This document shows positions 45,149 through 54,341 of a stretch of 64,000 nt of DNA, one piece after another. Below the pieces are notes generated by a model. It ran no database searches, was not told the origin of the DNA, and saw only the letters and a program-made list of their open reading frames with translations. Source of the stretch: Pseudomonas sp. FEN. Lineage in GTDB: Bacteria > Pseudomonadota > Gammaproteobacteria > Pseudomonadales > Pseudomonadaceae. Numbering within the stretch: the first letter of the stretch is position 1; each line of letters begins with the position of its first letter. Location of the stretch: the NCBI RefSeq assembly GCF_904067045.1, contig NZ_CAJFDC010000010.1:124001-188000 (forward strand), in the 5' to 3' direction. The position numbers were made by a program, and so were the translations under genes.

Positions 45149-46216
45149 ATGAACACCCTCTTTATGCATTGCCGACCTGGCTTCGAAGGTGAAGTCTGCT
45201 CGGAGATTTCCGAGCACGCCGCGCGCCTGGACGTCCCGGGCTACGCCAAGGCCAAGGCCAACAGCGCCTGCGCCGAATTCGTCTGCAGTGACGACGACGG
45301 TGCGAGCCGCCTGATGGCCGGGCTGCGCTTCGCCGAGCTGATCTTCCCCCGGCAATGGGCGCGGGGACGGTTTATCGACCTGCCGGAAACCGACCGTATC
45401 AGCGTGATCCTTGCTGAGCTGGCGGCCTGGCCGACGTTCGGCAGTCTCTGGCTGGAGGTGGTCGATACCAACGACGGCAAGGAACTGTCGAACTTCTGCA
45501 AGAAATTCGAAGGTCCGCTGCGCAAGGCCCTGATCCAGGCCGGCAAGCTGCTGGAGGATGGCCAGGGACCGCGCCTGCTGTTGACCTTCAAGAGCGGTCG
45601 AGAAGTGTTCCTCGGCCTGGCCGAGGCGGACAATTCGGCGATGTGGCCGATGGGCATTCCCCGGCTCAAATTCCCCAGGAGCGCCCCGAGCCGTTCGACC
45701 CTCAAGCTGGAAGAGGCCTGGCACCACTTCATTCCCCGCGACCAGTGGGATGACCGCCTGCACAGCGACATGACCGCTGTCGACCTCGGCGCCGCGCCTG
45801 GTGGCTGGACCTGGCAACTGGTCAACCGGGGCATGCTGGTGACCGCCATCGACAACGGCCCGATGGCCGAAAGCCTGATGGATACCGGCCTGGTCCAGCA
45901 CTTGATGGCCGATGGCTTCACCTTCAAGCCGAAACAGCCGGTGGACTGGATGGTCTGCGATATCGTCGAGAAACCGGCGCGTAACGCCGCCTTGCTGGAA
46001 ACCTGGATCGGCGAGGGGCATTGCCGCGAGGCGGTGGTCAACCTCAAGTTGCCGATGAAGCAGCGCTACGCCGAGGTCCGCCGCTTGCTGGATCGCATCG
46101 AAGAGGGCTTCAAGGCCCGCGGCATCCGGGTAGCGGTCGGTTGCAAGCAGCTGTACCACGACCGCGAGGAAGTGACTTGCCACTTGCGTCGACTGGATGT
46201 GAAAAAAGCTAGATAA
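45149..46216 (+). CDS. rlmM: 23S rRNA 2'-O-ribose methyltransferase RlmM
   Basis: A 355-residue SAM-dependent enzyme for C2498 of 23S rRNA. It has an N-terminal THUMP-like region and a Rossmann methyltransferase domain with DLGAAPGGWTWQLVNRG (~205) and the K-D-K-E residues spread over VDWMVCDIVEKPAR and VVNLKLPMKQRY. The C-terminal CKQLYHDREEVTCHLRR is typical. It is divergent from acnA and closely followed by tusA. Confidence 0.95.
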   Translation: MNTLFMHCRPGFEGEVCSEISEHAARLDVPGYAKAKANSACAEFVCSDDDGASRLMAGLRFAELIFPRQWARGRFIDLPETDRISVILAELAAWPTFGSLWLEVVDTNDGKELSNFCKKFEGPLRKALIQAGKLLEDGQGPRLLLTFKSGREVFLGLAEADNSAMWPMGIPRLKFPRSAPSRSTLKLEEAWHHFIPRDQWDDRLHSDMTAVDLGAAPGGWTWQLVNRGMLVTAIDNGPMAESLMDTGLVQHLMADGFTFKPKQPVDWMVCDIVEKPARNAALLETWIGEGHCREAVVNLKLPMKQRYAEVRRLLDRIEEGFKARGIRVAVGCKQLYHDREEVTCHLRRLDVKKAR

Positions 46217-46242
46217 TGCCGGCCTGGTTTCAGGAGTGAAGA

Positions 46243-46494
46243 ATGACCCAGTCCCACGACCCCGCCGTTGACGGCACCCTTGATGCCACCGGGCTCAATT
46301 GCCCGGAGCCGGTGATGATGTTGCACCAGCATATTCGCGACCTGCCGCCCGGAGGGCTGCTCAAGGTGATCGCCACCGATCCCTCGACCCGCCGTGATAT
46401 TCCCAAGTTCTGCGTGTTCCTCGACCATGAACTGGTGGAGCAACGGGAAGAGGCCGGTACTTACCTGTACTGGATTCGCAAGAAGCTCGACTAG
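46243..46494 (+). CDS. tusA: Sulfur carrier protein TusA
   Basis: An 83-residue sulfurtransferase that relays persulfide sulfur for tRNA thiolation and molybdopterin synthesis. The active-site motif LNCPEPVM places the Cys at residue 20, followed by the usual beta-alpha-beta fold ([19 protein letters not shown]). AGGAGTGAAGA precedes the ATG. It lies 26 bases after rlmM. Confidence 0.94.
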   Translation: MTQSHDPAVDGTLDATGLNCPEPVMMLHQHIRDLPPGGLLKVIATDPSTRRDIPKFCVFLDHELVEQREEAGTYLYWIRKKLD

Positions 46495-46510
46495 GAACGC
46501 GGAGCGCTTG

Positions 46511-46601
46511 TCGTGGGAGCGGAGCTTGCCCGCGAAGAACGATAACGCGGAGTTTCTGTAAAGTCGCGGCGTCCCCTTCGCGGGCCAGCTCCGCTCTCAC
46601 A
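46511..46601. repeat. Inverted pair of REP elements
   Basis: GTCGTGGGAGCGGAGCTTGC…GCGAAGAACG faces CTTCGCGGGCCAGCTCCGCT…, between the convergent tusA and MATE genes. Confidence 0.75.
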
Positions 46602-46613
46602 GATGCCCCGCTT

Positions 46614-48026
46614 CTACAGAGAGTGCGACTGATGCAGCCGGATCCGCCGGCGCGCACTGCGCACCAGGCGGATCGAGAGCATCACCGCCGCGCACGACAG
46701 CCCGACGATCAAGCCCTGCCACAGCCCGCTCGGCCCGCTCGGCGCCCCCAGCCAGTCGGTCAGGCCGAGAGCATAGCCCACCGGCAAGCCGATGCCCCAA
46801 TAGGCGAACAGCGTCAGGATCATGGTCACCCGGGTGTCCTGATAGCCGCGCAAGGCCCCGGCCGCGGTGACCTGGATCACATCGGAAAACTGGAACAGCG
46901 CTGAATATATGATCAGCATGGTCGCCACCTGGATCACCACCGGATCATTGGTGTAGAGGGTCGCCAGATGCTCGCGAAACAGCAGCATCAGGCTGGCCGA
47001 GACACAGCCATAGACCATCGCCGTGGCAATCCCCACCCCTGCGGTGAAGCGCGCCGCGCGCGGCTGTTCGCGGCCCAGGGCCTGGCCGACCCGCACGGTG
47101 ATGGCCATGCCCAGGGAGTAGGGGATCATGAACACCAGTGAACTGATATTCAGGGCAATCTGATGCCCGGCCACCACCGTGGCGCCGAGGCTGCCGATCA
47201 GCAGGGCGATGACCGAGAAAATGCTCGACTCGGCGAACACCGCAATGCCAATCGGTAGGCCAATGTTCAGCAGACGCTTGATCATTGCCCATTGCGGCCA
47301 CTCGAAATGGCTGAATACCTGGCTGGGTCGGTACACCTTGGCCCAGCGTACCCAGCCGGCCATGCCGAACAGCATGCACCACATCACGATCGCGGTCGCC
47401 CAGCCGCAGCCCGGTCCACCCATGGCCGGCACGCCGAAATGCCCATAGATGAACACGTAGTTCAACGGAATATTCAGCGCCAGCCCGCACAGACCCAGGA
47501 CCATGCTCGGGCGGGTACGGCCCATGCCGTCGCTGCAGCAGCGCAGCACGTGATAGAGCGCCACCGTCGGCAGGCCGCTGCCGATACCGCGCAGGTAGTC
47601 CATGCACGGGCCGATCAGCTCGGGGTCGACCTTCATCAGGTGCAGCACCGGTTCGGCATTGTAGAGGATCACACCCGCCGCCAGGCCCACCAGCAGCGCC
47701 AGCCACAGGGCCTGGCGCACCAGCGGGCCGATCTCGGCGGGGGTTCCGGCACCGTGGCGCTGGGCGACCTTGGGCGTGGTTGCCAGGAGGATGCCGGTCA
47801 TCAGCAGGAACACCGGCACCCAGATCGAATTGCCCAGCGCCACCGCCGCCAGGTCCCGCGGTCCCACCCGGCCGGCCATCACCGCGTCGACGAAGCCCAT
47901 GGCGGTATGCGCCAGTTGGGCAATGATGATCGGCAGGGCCAGGCCCAACAGGTTGCGCAATTCCAGGCGCACCCGGGCCGGGCGACTCAGAGGTGGAGTG
48001 GCGGATGTTGCAGTGGAGCTGTTCAC
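46614..48026 (-). CDS. MATE-family multidrug/cation antiporter (NorM/PmpM-like)
   Basis: A 470-residue inner-membrane protein with about 12 helices in two similar halves. The N-terminal MATE segment LRNLLGLALPIIIAQLAHTAMGFVD has the conserved Asp in helix 1, followed by the VDAVMAGRVGPRDLAAVALG stretch. It likely exports cationic drugs in exchange for H+ or Na+. It is divergent from pdxB. Confidence 0.92.
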   Translation of the reverse strand: MNSSTATSATPPLSRPARVRLELRNLLGLALPIIIAQLAHTAMGFVDAVMAGRVGPRDLAAVALGNSIWVPVFLLMTGILLATTPKVAQRHGAGTPAEIGPLVRQALWLALLVGLAAGVILYNAEPVLHLMKVDPELIGPCMDYLRGIGSGLPTVALYHVLRCCSDGMGRTRPSMVLGLCGLALNIPLNYVFIYGHFGVPAMGGPGCGWATAIVMWCMLFGMAGWVRWAKVYRPSQVFSHFEWPQWAMIKRLLNIGLPIGIAVFAESSIFSVIALLIGSLGATVVAGHQIALNISSLVFMIPYSLGMAITVRVGQALGREQPRAARFTAGVGIATAMVYGCVSASLMLLFREHLATLYTNDPVVIQVATMLIIYSALFQFSDVIQVTAAGALRGYQDTRVTMILTLFAYWGIGLPVGYALGLTDWLGAPSGPSGLWQGLIVGLSCAAVMLSIRLVRSARRRIRLHQSHSL

Positions 48027-48330
48027 CGATGAGGTATCCCGGTATGCCGCGAAAAACCGCGAATTCTACCTGTTGACGCAGTAGTCAGGAAATTTCCGCT
48101 TGTAGCTCATTTGTAAGGGGGTGGATCTAACATAGGCGCGAGCTGGCTCCGGGCGGCGTTCCGAGGATGGCCGTCAACGATGAGACGGGGCCGCTGGAAA
48201 CACGGCGCTCCTGCGCTGATCATAGGCAGCCGAGTGTCGACCGGTTGCTCCGAAGGCACCGCGGCCCGACGCTTGACTGGCTCTCGGACGCCGCTGCGCC
48301 TACACTGCGCCCTCGCCAAAGGAGCCTGCC
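48027..48330. other. Intergenic region between the MATE gene and pdxB
   Basis: 304 bases between divergent genes. AAAGGAGCCTGCC is the ribosome-binding region of pdxB. No operator, repeat or small gene was recognised. Confidence 0.5.
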
Positions 48331-49470
48331 ATGCTGATTGTTGCCGATGAAAATATCCCCCTGATCGATGCCTTCTTCGCCGGTTTCGGCGAGATCCGCC
48401 GCTTGCCGGGGCGCGGTATCGACCGGGCGGCGGTGGCCGAGGCGGATGTGTTGCTGGTGCGCTCGGTGACCCAGGTCAGCCGGGAGCTGCTGGAAGGCAG
48501 CGCGGTGCGCTTCGTCGGCACCTGCACCATTGGCACCGACCACCTGGACCTGGACTATTTCGAGCAGGCCGGCATTCACTGGGCCAGCGCCCCCGGCTGC
48601 AATGCGCGAGGGGTGGTCGACTATGTGCTGGGCAGCTTGTTGACCTTGGCGGAAATCGAAGGGGCCGACCTTGCCACACGCACCTATGGGGTGATTGGCG
48701 CGGGTGAAGTCGGCAGCCGGCTGATCAAGGTCCTGCGTGGCTTGGGTTGGCGCGTCCTGGTCTGCGATCCGCCGCGTCAGGCGTCAGGCGCCGACTATGT
48801 CAGCCTGGAGCGGATCATCGAGCAGTGTGATGTGATCAGTTTGCACACGCCCTTGACCCGCACGGGGCCCCAAGCCACCTGGCATCTGCTGGATCGCCAG
48901 CGACTGGAGCAACTCAAACCGGGTGCCTGGCTGATCAATGCCGCGCGCGGCCCGGTGGTGGATAACGCCGCCCTGCGTGAAGTGCTGCTGGCCCGTGAAG
49001 ACCTGCAAGCGGTGCTGGATGTCTGGGAGGCCGAACCGGAGGTGGATGTCGCCCTGGCCGAGTTGTGTGTGCTGGGTTCACCGCATATCGCCGGTTACAG
49101 CCTCGATGGCAAGCAACGTGGGACCGCGCAGGTCTACCAGGCATTCTGCGCCTTCCTCGGACAGACCGCCGAGGTCCGTCTCGATGAGCTGTTACCCGAA
49201 CCCTGGTTGGCGCAGGTCACCCTCAATGCCGGCAGCGACCCGGCCTGGGCGCTGGCGATGCTCTGTCGCGGTGTCTACGACCCGCGGCGTGACGATGCGG
49301 ATTTTCGCCGCAGCCTGAGCGGCAGCGTCGCCGAGCAGAAAGTGGCGTTCGACCAATTGCGCAAGAACTACCCCGAACGCCGGGAAATCGAAGGCTTGCC
49401 GGTGAAGATCAACGGCGACGACCCGGCACTGCGCGAGCTGGTCCTGGCCTTGGGCGCCGTGCTGCTGTAG
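48331..49470 (+). CDS. pdxB: Erythronate-4-phosphate dehydrogenase PdxB
   Basis: A 379-residue NAD-dependent enzyme for pyridoxal phosphate synthesis. The N terminus [20 protein letters not shown] is the PdxB mark, with [11 protein letters not shown] and the Rossmann motif [16 protein letters not shown]. Catalytic residues lie in [10 protein letters not shown] (Arg), WEAEPEVD (Glu) and [12 protein letters not shown] (His). A C-terminal PdxB-specific dimerisation domain covers ~290–379. Confidence 0.95.
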   Translation: MLIVADENIPLIDAFFAGFGEIRRLPGRGIDRAAVAEADVLLVRSVTQVSRELLEGSAVRFVGTCTIGTDHLDLDYFEQAGIHWASAPGCNARGVVDYVLGSLLTLAEIEGADLATRTYGVIGAGEVGSRLIKVLRGLGWRVLVCDPPRQASGADYVSLERIIEQCDVISLHTPLTRTGPQATWHLLDRQRLEQLKPGAWLINAARGPVVDNAALREVLLAREDLQAVLDVWEAEPEVDVALAELCVLGSPHIAGYSLDGKQRGTAQVYQAFCAFLGQTAEVRLDELLPEPWLAQVTLNAGSDPAWALAMLCRGVYDPRRDDADFRRSLSGSVAEQKVAFDQLRKNYPERREIEGLPVKINGDDPALRELVLALGAVLL

Positions 49471-49526
49471 ATGGAACATCGCCGCTCTTTGTGTGGCGCT
49501 TGCCGGCGTGAGGCCCTGGAGTCTTG

Positions 49527-49570
49527 TGGCGCCCATCCAGATGCCATCGCCAGCAAGCTGGCGCCCACAG
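49527..49570. repeat. Single degenerate REP-like element
   Basis: ATCGCCAGCAAGCTGGCGCC followed by CACAG resembles one REP unit of this genome, just after pdxB. Confidence 0.45.
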
Positions 49571-49591
49571 GTTGGCCAATGTCGGCAGGGA

Positions 49592-49617
49592 TAAAAAACC
49601 CGGCAGCAGGGCCGGGT
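49592..49617 (-). terminator. Terminator of the PA1571-like gene
   Basis: A 7-bp stem (ACCCGGC/GCCGGGT), followed by TTTTTTAT on the minus strand, 20 bases past the stop of the small gene. Confidence 0.8.
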
Positions 49618-49636
49618 CAAGGAAGAGTTCGGGCTG

Positions 49637-49810
49637 TCAGTCTTGCTTGGCAGGCTTGACCAATCGTTGTTCCAGTTCGCGGCAAGCGTCCTGGATCATT
49701 TCTTCAGTGATTGGCACCTCGCGACCCTGGGCGTCGATAATCGCGCAGCCCAATTTCTGGGGGCAGGGACGAATCACTGGAATCTGGTTGCTGCTGTTTT
49801 GCAAGTCCAT
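49637..49810 (-). CDS. Small PA1571-family protein
   Basis: A 57-residue protein encoded from ATG 49810 to a TGA at 49637–49639. It begins MDLQNSSNQIPVIRPCPQKL and continues GCAIIDAQGREVPITEEMIQ, ending in a short charged helix (CRELEQRLVKPAKQD). The sequence matches the small uncharacterised Pseudomonas family named after PA1571. GAGGAGACAGGCC before the ATG is a good ribosome site. It has its own terminator. The two Cys (RPCPQKLGC) could bind metal, but this is inference. Confidence 0.85.
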   Translation of the reverse strand: MDLQNSSNQIPVIRPCPQKLGCAIIDAQGREVPITEEMIQDACRELEQRLVKPAKQD

Positions 49811-50074
49811 GGCCTGTCTCCTCGCTCAGGTTTCGTCATCAGTTTCAGTCAAAGATTATATTCGCCGCATGACCAGCCTGTTACAACGCGCTGCAAACCA
49901 GCTGGCAGCACCAGTGCAACAGAAACCGTTCGTCACCGCCAGAGAGGCTTTAGATCAATGCTCTCTAGGGATTAGCATGCACGGTCATAATTAAACCGAT
50001 TGATTGCGTTTTGCATAAGTTCCCTCCCTGTTCGGTGTAGGCTCTGTCTTCATCGTCTAACGGACTCATCGCCC

Positions 50075-51847
50075 ATGCTCTCTGCACGCCATCGCCGCGC
50101 AATTCGCCTGGCCAGTCGTTTTGTCGCCCCTTATCGCTGGCAGGCGGCCGGTGCCCTGGTCGCGCTGATTGTCACCGCCGGCATTACCTTGTCCATGGGC
50201 CAGGGTATCCGCCTGTTGGTGGACAAGGGCTTGATGACTCAGTCGCCGCAGTTGCTCAACCAGTCCATTGGCCTGTTCATGCTGTTGGTCCTGGGTCTGG
50301 CGGTGGGCACCTTCGCGCGCTTCTACCTGGTGTCCTGGATCGGTGAGCGGGTGGTCGCCGATATTCGTCGGCAGGTGTTCAACCACCTGATCTACCTGCA
50401 CCCCGGGTTCTACGAGAACAACCGCAGTTCGGAGATCCAGTCGCGGCTGACCGCCGACACCACGCTGTTGCAATCGGTGATCGGCTCGTCGCTCTCGCTG
50501 TTCCTGCGCAATGCGCTGATGGTCATTGGCGGGGTGGTGCTGCTGTTCATCACCAACCCCAAGCTAACCAGCATCGTGGTCGTCGCCCTGCCGCTGGTGC
50601 TGGCGCCGATCCTGATCTTCGGACGGCGGGTGCGTGGCCTGTCGCGCCTGAGCCAGGACCGTATCGCCGATGTCGGCAGCTACGTCAGCGAAACCCTCGG
50701 TCAGATCAAGACCGTGCAGGCCTACAACCACCAGTCCCAGGACGAAAAACGCTTCGCCGAGACCGTCGAACAGGCTTTCTTGACGGCCCGCAAGCGTATC
50801 GTGCAACGCGCCTGGCTGATTACCCTGGTGATCGTGCTGGTGTTGGGCGCGGTGGCGGTCATGCTCTGGGTCGGCGGCATGGATGTGATGGCCGGGAAGA
50901 TTTCCGGCGGTGAACTGGCGGCCTTCGTGTTCTACAGCCTGATCGTCGGCGGCGCCTTCGGTACCCTCAGCGAGGTGATCGGTGAGTTGCAGCGGGCCGC
51001 GGGGGCGGGGGAGCGCATTGGCGAACTGTTGCAATCGAGCAATGAGATTACCGCGCCGGTTGGTGGCGGCGTGAAGTTGGCCGAGCGGGTCAGTGGCAAC
51101 CTGGTGCTGGAGAATCTGCGTTTCAGCTACCCCTCGCGCCCGGACAGCCATGCCATCGACGGCCTGAACCTGACGGTCAGGGCCGGAGAGACCCTGGCCC
51201 TGGTGGGACCGTCGGGAGCGGGAAAATCCACCGTGTTCGACCTGTTGCTGCGCTTCTATGATCCGCAACAGGGCCGGCTGCTGCTCGACGGCCAACCCCT
51301 GACCGAACTGGATCCGCAGGAGCTGCGTCGTTGCTTTGCGCTGGTCTCGCAAAGCCCGGCGCTGTTTTTCGGCAGTGTCGAGGACAATATCCGCTACGGC
51401 AAGCCGAGCGCCACTGACGCCCAGGTCCGGGACGCGGCGCGTATCGCCTACGCCGATGAGTTCATCGAGCAAATGCCCGATGGCTACCGCACGCATCTGG
51501 GGGACGGCGGCCTGGGGCTGTCCGGCGGGCAACGACAACGCCTGGCGATTGCCCGGGCGTTGCTGGTGGATGCGCCGATCCTACTGCTGGACGAGGCCAC
51601 CAGCGCCCTCGATGCGCAGAGCGAACACCTGATCCAGGCGGCCCTGCCGAGCCTGATGCAAGGCCGCACCACCCTGGTGATCGCCCACCGCCTAGCCACG
51701 GTACAGAATGCCGACCGTATTGCGGTGATGGATCAGGGCAAGCTGGTGGCGATTGGCACCCACGCCGAGTTGATCGCGAGCAACCCGCTCTATGCCCGGC
51801 TGGCGGCGCTGCAGTTCAATGCGCGGGAGCCTGTGGTGCAAGCGTGA
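50075..51847 (+). CDS. ABC exporter, fused permease and ATPase (MsbA-like half transporter)
   Basis: A 590-residue inner-membrane protein. Residues ~1–320 form six helices of the exporter type. The ATPase domain (~350–580) has Walker A VGPSGAGKSTVFDLLLRFYD, Q-loop VSQSPALFFGS, signature LGLSGGQRQRLAIARALL, Walker B ILLLDEATSALD and the H-switch VIAHRL. It would work as a homodimer. ATG 50075 (MLSARHRRAIRL) is chosen because the upstream frame codes for no plausible helix. Substrate is unknown; lipid or drug export is typical of the family. Confidence 0.92.
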   Translation: MLSARHRRAIRLASRFVAPYRWQAAGALVALIVTAGITLSMGQGIRLLVDKGLMTQSPQLLNQSIGLFMLLVLGLAVGTFARFYLVSWIGERVVADIRRQVFNHLIYLHPGFYENNRSSEIQSRLTADTTLLQSVIGSSLSLFLRNALMVIGGVVLLFITNPKLTSIVVVALPLVLAPILIFGRRVRGLSRLSQDRIADVGSYVSETLGQIKTVQAYNHQSQDEKRFAETVEQAFLTARKRIVQRAWLITLVIVLVLGAVAVMLWVGGMDVMAGKISGGELAAFVFYSLIVGGAFGTLSEVIGELQRAAGAGERIGELLQSSNEITAPVGGGVKLAERVSGNLVLENLRFSYPSRPDSHAIDGLNLTVRAGETLALVGPSGAGKSTVFDLLLRFYDPQQGRLLLDGQPLTELDPQELRRCFALVSQSPALFFGSVEDNIRYGKPSATDAQVRDAARIAYADEFIEQMPDGYRTHLGDGGLGLSGGQRQRLAIARALLVDAPILLLDEATSALDAQSEHLIQAALPSLMQGRTTLVIAHRLATVQNADRIAVMDQGKLVAIGTHAELIASNPLYARLAALQFNAREPVVQA

Positions 51848-51958
51848 TGTGCTTGAACTTACGGGTTCGGGCATTAGACGGCCTTCGCCAGCAAGCCGGC
51901 GACAACGGCGCGCGCGCGTCCTTGACTGCCGGGCATCCTGACAGTCAGCGTTGCGAAC

Positions 51959-52240
51959 TCAGCGGTATTCGCACAGGTAAGCGGTGTCCACGGCGACCTT
52001 CAGCTGGAACTTGCTGTTGGCCGGAACGTTGAACTGGCTGCCGGTTTCGAAGGTTTCCCAGGTATTGCTGTCGGGCAGCTTGACGGTCAGGCTACCCGCG
52101 ACCACGTGCATGATCTCGCGTTGGGCGGTGCCGAACTCGTATTCGCCAGCGGCCATGACGCCGATGGTGGCGGCACCTTCGGCTTGTGCGAAGGCAATCG
52201 ACTTGACGGTGCCGTCGAAGTACTCGTTGACTTTAAACAT
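51959..52240 (-). CDS. ppnP: Pyrimidine/purine nucleoside phosphorylase PpnP
   Basis: A 93-residue cupin-fold enzyme that phosphorolyses several nucleosides. The family N terminus [17 protein letters not shown] is present, with [21 protein letters not shown] and [19 protein letters not shown] 52240 fits the usual family size, and an earlier in-frame ATG adds unrelated sequence. Confidence 0.93.
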   Translation of the reverse strand: MFKVNEYFDGTVKSIAFAQAEGAATIGVMAAGEYEFGTAQREIMHVVAGSLTVKLPDSNTWETFETGSQFNVPANSKFQLKVAVDTAYLCEYR

Positions 52241-52347
52241 GGGCGATTCCTCGAAATGAGCTGAAAAAAAGGGGTCGGCCAGTATGCCCAAATTCCTGTG
52301 GGCGCGGCAAACCCGGATGGCAGGATGCTGCCACCCCTGGCCGGGCA

Positions 52348-52890
52348 TTACAGGGGCAGGCTCAATGGCAACAGGCGCGCGGTATTGCGTGCATCCTCCA
52401 GCGCCCGGTGCTGCTGGCCATTGAATTGCAGTCCGGCCAGTTGCAGGGCGCCGTTCAGGCCCAGCGGTCGCTCCAGGCGCCGCGCCTTGGCGAAGCGCTG
52501 CTTGAGGTTGATATGCGGCACCAGGCCCAGGGCGCTGGACACGCCGAGTTGCCGCCAGTCCTGCTCCAACTGCCGACGGTCGTAGTCGCCCCAGCTGGCC
52601 CAGCCTTCCAGGCGCTCCCGATGTTGGCCCAGCCAGCGCTCGAACAGCGGCCAGACCTCGCCCAGTGGCGCGGCACTGTCGATCTGGGCCTGGCTGATAT
52701 GGGTCAGTTCGCGGCAGAAGAGGGTCAGCAACGGTCGGCGCAGGGGCCTGACAAAGCGCTGGAAGTGGTCCAGCTCCCGGCCTTCACGGTTGACCAGGGT
52801 GGCGCCGATTTCGATGATCTCCATCTCCGCCAGCGGCCAGCCCCCATCATCCGTCGTGGCTTCCAGATCAATCACCAGCCAGTGGGGCAT
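52348..52890 (-). CDS. DEDDh-type 3'-5' exonuclease (KapD/ERI1-like)
   Basis: A 180-residue exonuclease domain. The four acidic residues and catalytic His are visible: DLEAT near residue 7, the [10 protein letters not shown] segment with its Asp, [13 protein letters not shown], and [14 protein letters not shown]. It probably trims RNA or DNA 3' ends. ATG 52890 ([15 protein letters not shown]) gives the complete first motif near the N terminus, as in the family. Confidence 0.9.
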   Translation of the reverse strand: MPHWLVIDLEATTDDGGWPLAEMEIIEIGATLVNREGRELDHFQRFVRPLRRPLLTLFCRELTHISQAQIDSAAPLGEVWPLFERWLGQHRERLEGWASWGDYDRRQLEQDWRQLGVSSALGLVPHINLKQRFAKARRLERPLGLNGALQLAGLQFNGQQHRALEDARNTARLLPLSLPL

Positions 52891-53107
52891 CGCAAGCTCC
52901 GAATACAGCATCCTAGTCGGACTCAAGCGTAGCCAAAGGCGCTTGATCCGCCTAGCGGCTTATTCGACTTCCAGCAGGATCGGGCAGTCTGCCCCTGGAT
53001 CGGTTGGCTGAGGAGGCGTTGCTTCTGATTCTCAAAAATGACTGATGGAGCTGTGCAAGTCATTAATTAACGGGCGAAAAGTTGTTTAAATCAATAAAAA
53101 CGCCTAG

Positions 53108-54300
53108 GGAAACTCTGAAAAACACTTCCAAATTTGGTGAAATACCCGTCTCGTCCACACTGAACGGTTGAGCCCCGATGAAACAGATGTCCTTTGCCGA
53201 TGCTGAGTATGCCGGTAAACGCAAACAGACCCGGCGTGAGCGCTTCCTGATTGAGATGGATCAGGTCGTACCCTGGAAGGGCCTGATTGCCTTGATCGAA
53301 CCGCATTATCCAAAAGGTGAAGGCGGCCGTCCGGCGTACCCGCTGATGGCGATGTTGCGGGTTCATCTAATGCAGAACTGGTTCGGCTACAGCGACCCGG
53401 CGATGGAAGAAGCGCTCTACGAAACGACGATCTTGCGCCAGTTTTCAGGACTTCACCTGGACCGGATTCCCGATGAAACGACGATTCTCAACTTCCGTCG
53501 GCTGCTGGAAAAACATGAGTTGGCCAGTGGGATCTTGCAGGTCATCAACGGTTATCTGGGTGATCGTGGCCTGATGCTGCGCCAAGGCACGGTGGTCGAT
53601 GCCACGATTATTCACGCGCCGAGTTCGACCAAGAACAAAGAGGGCAAGCGCGACCCTGAGATGCATCAGGCGAAGAAAGGAAACCAGTATTTCTTTGGGA
53701 TGAAAGCGCACATTGGCGTCGATGCCGACTCCGGCCTGGTCCATAGCCTGGTGGGCACGGCGGCGAATGTGGCGGATGTCACGCAGGTCGATCAGTTGCT
53801 GCAGGGTGAGGAAACGTACGTCTGTGGCGATTCGGGTTACACCGGTGTGCAGAAGCGTCCTGAGCACCAGGGACGCCAGATGTATTGGTCGATTGCCGCC
53901 CGGCCCAGCACGTTTAAGAAACACGGCAAGAAGAGCCTGATCACACAAGTGTATCGAAGAATAGAACGTGCGAAGGCTCAGATACGGGCCAAGGTCGAGC
54001 ATCCGTTTCGAGTCATCAAACGCCAGTTCGGCCATACGAAAGTACGTTATCGCGGGTTGGCGAAAAACACAGCACAACTGACCACACTGTTTGCCTTATC
54101 GAATCTGTGGATGGTGCGAAAACGGTTGATGAATGCGGGAGAGGTGCGTCTGTAATGCGGACCGTACGCCTTGAAACAGTACGATCAGAGGTAAGAACCG
54201 TGAGTTAAAGACAGGAAGGGTCTGCTGCTCGACCGACTCAGAATTTTTTGAGCCTCAGCCAATGAGGGCATCAGAAATCGGTGGGTATTTCAGACCTTCC
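53108..54300 (+). mobile_element. IS5-type insertion sequence, complete
   Basis: A 1193-bp element with imperfect terminal inverted repeats. The left end GGAAACTCTGAAAAACAC and the reverse complement of the right end GGAAGGTCTGAAATACCC match at 14 of 18 positions. It is flanked by CTAG at 53104–53107 and 54301–54304, a 4-bp target duplication of the CTAR type usual for IS5 elements. It carries one intact transposase gene, so it may be active and recent. Confidence 0.9.
53178..54155 (+). CDS. IS5-family transposase (DDE)
   Basis: A 325-residue transposase. An N-terminal IS5 domain (MSFADAEYAGKRKQTRRERF, PLMAMLRVHLMQNWFGYSD, DRIPDETTILNFR) precedes the catalytic DDE domain. The first Asp is in GTVVDATIIHAPSS, the second in CGDSGYTGVQKRPEH, and the Glu in KVEHPFRVIKRQFGH. 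The frame is intact from ATG to TAA. Confidence 0.95.
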   Translation: MKQMSFADAEYAGKRKQTRRERFLIEMDQVVPWKGLIALIEPHYPKGEGGRPAYPLMAMLRVHLMQNWFGYSDPAMEEALYETTILRQFSGLHLDRIPDETTILNFRRLLEKHELASGILQVINGYLGDRGLMLRQGTVVDATIIHAPSSTKNKEGKRDPEMHQAKKGNQYFFGMKAHIGVDADSGLVHSLVGTAANVADVTQVDQLLQGEETYVCGDSGYTGVQKRPEHQGRQMYWSIAARPSTFKKHGKKSLITQVYRRIERAKAQIRAKVEHPFRVIKRQFGHTKVRYRGLAKNTAQLTTLFALSNLWMVRKRLMNAGEVRL

Positions 54301-54341
54301 CTAGTTTGGAGGCCACGAGTTTTTTCCTGAGGTGTGTGCCT

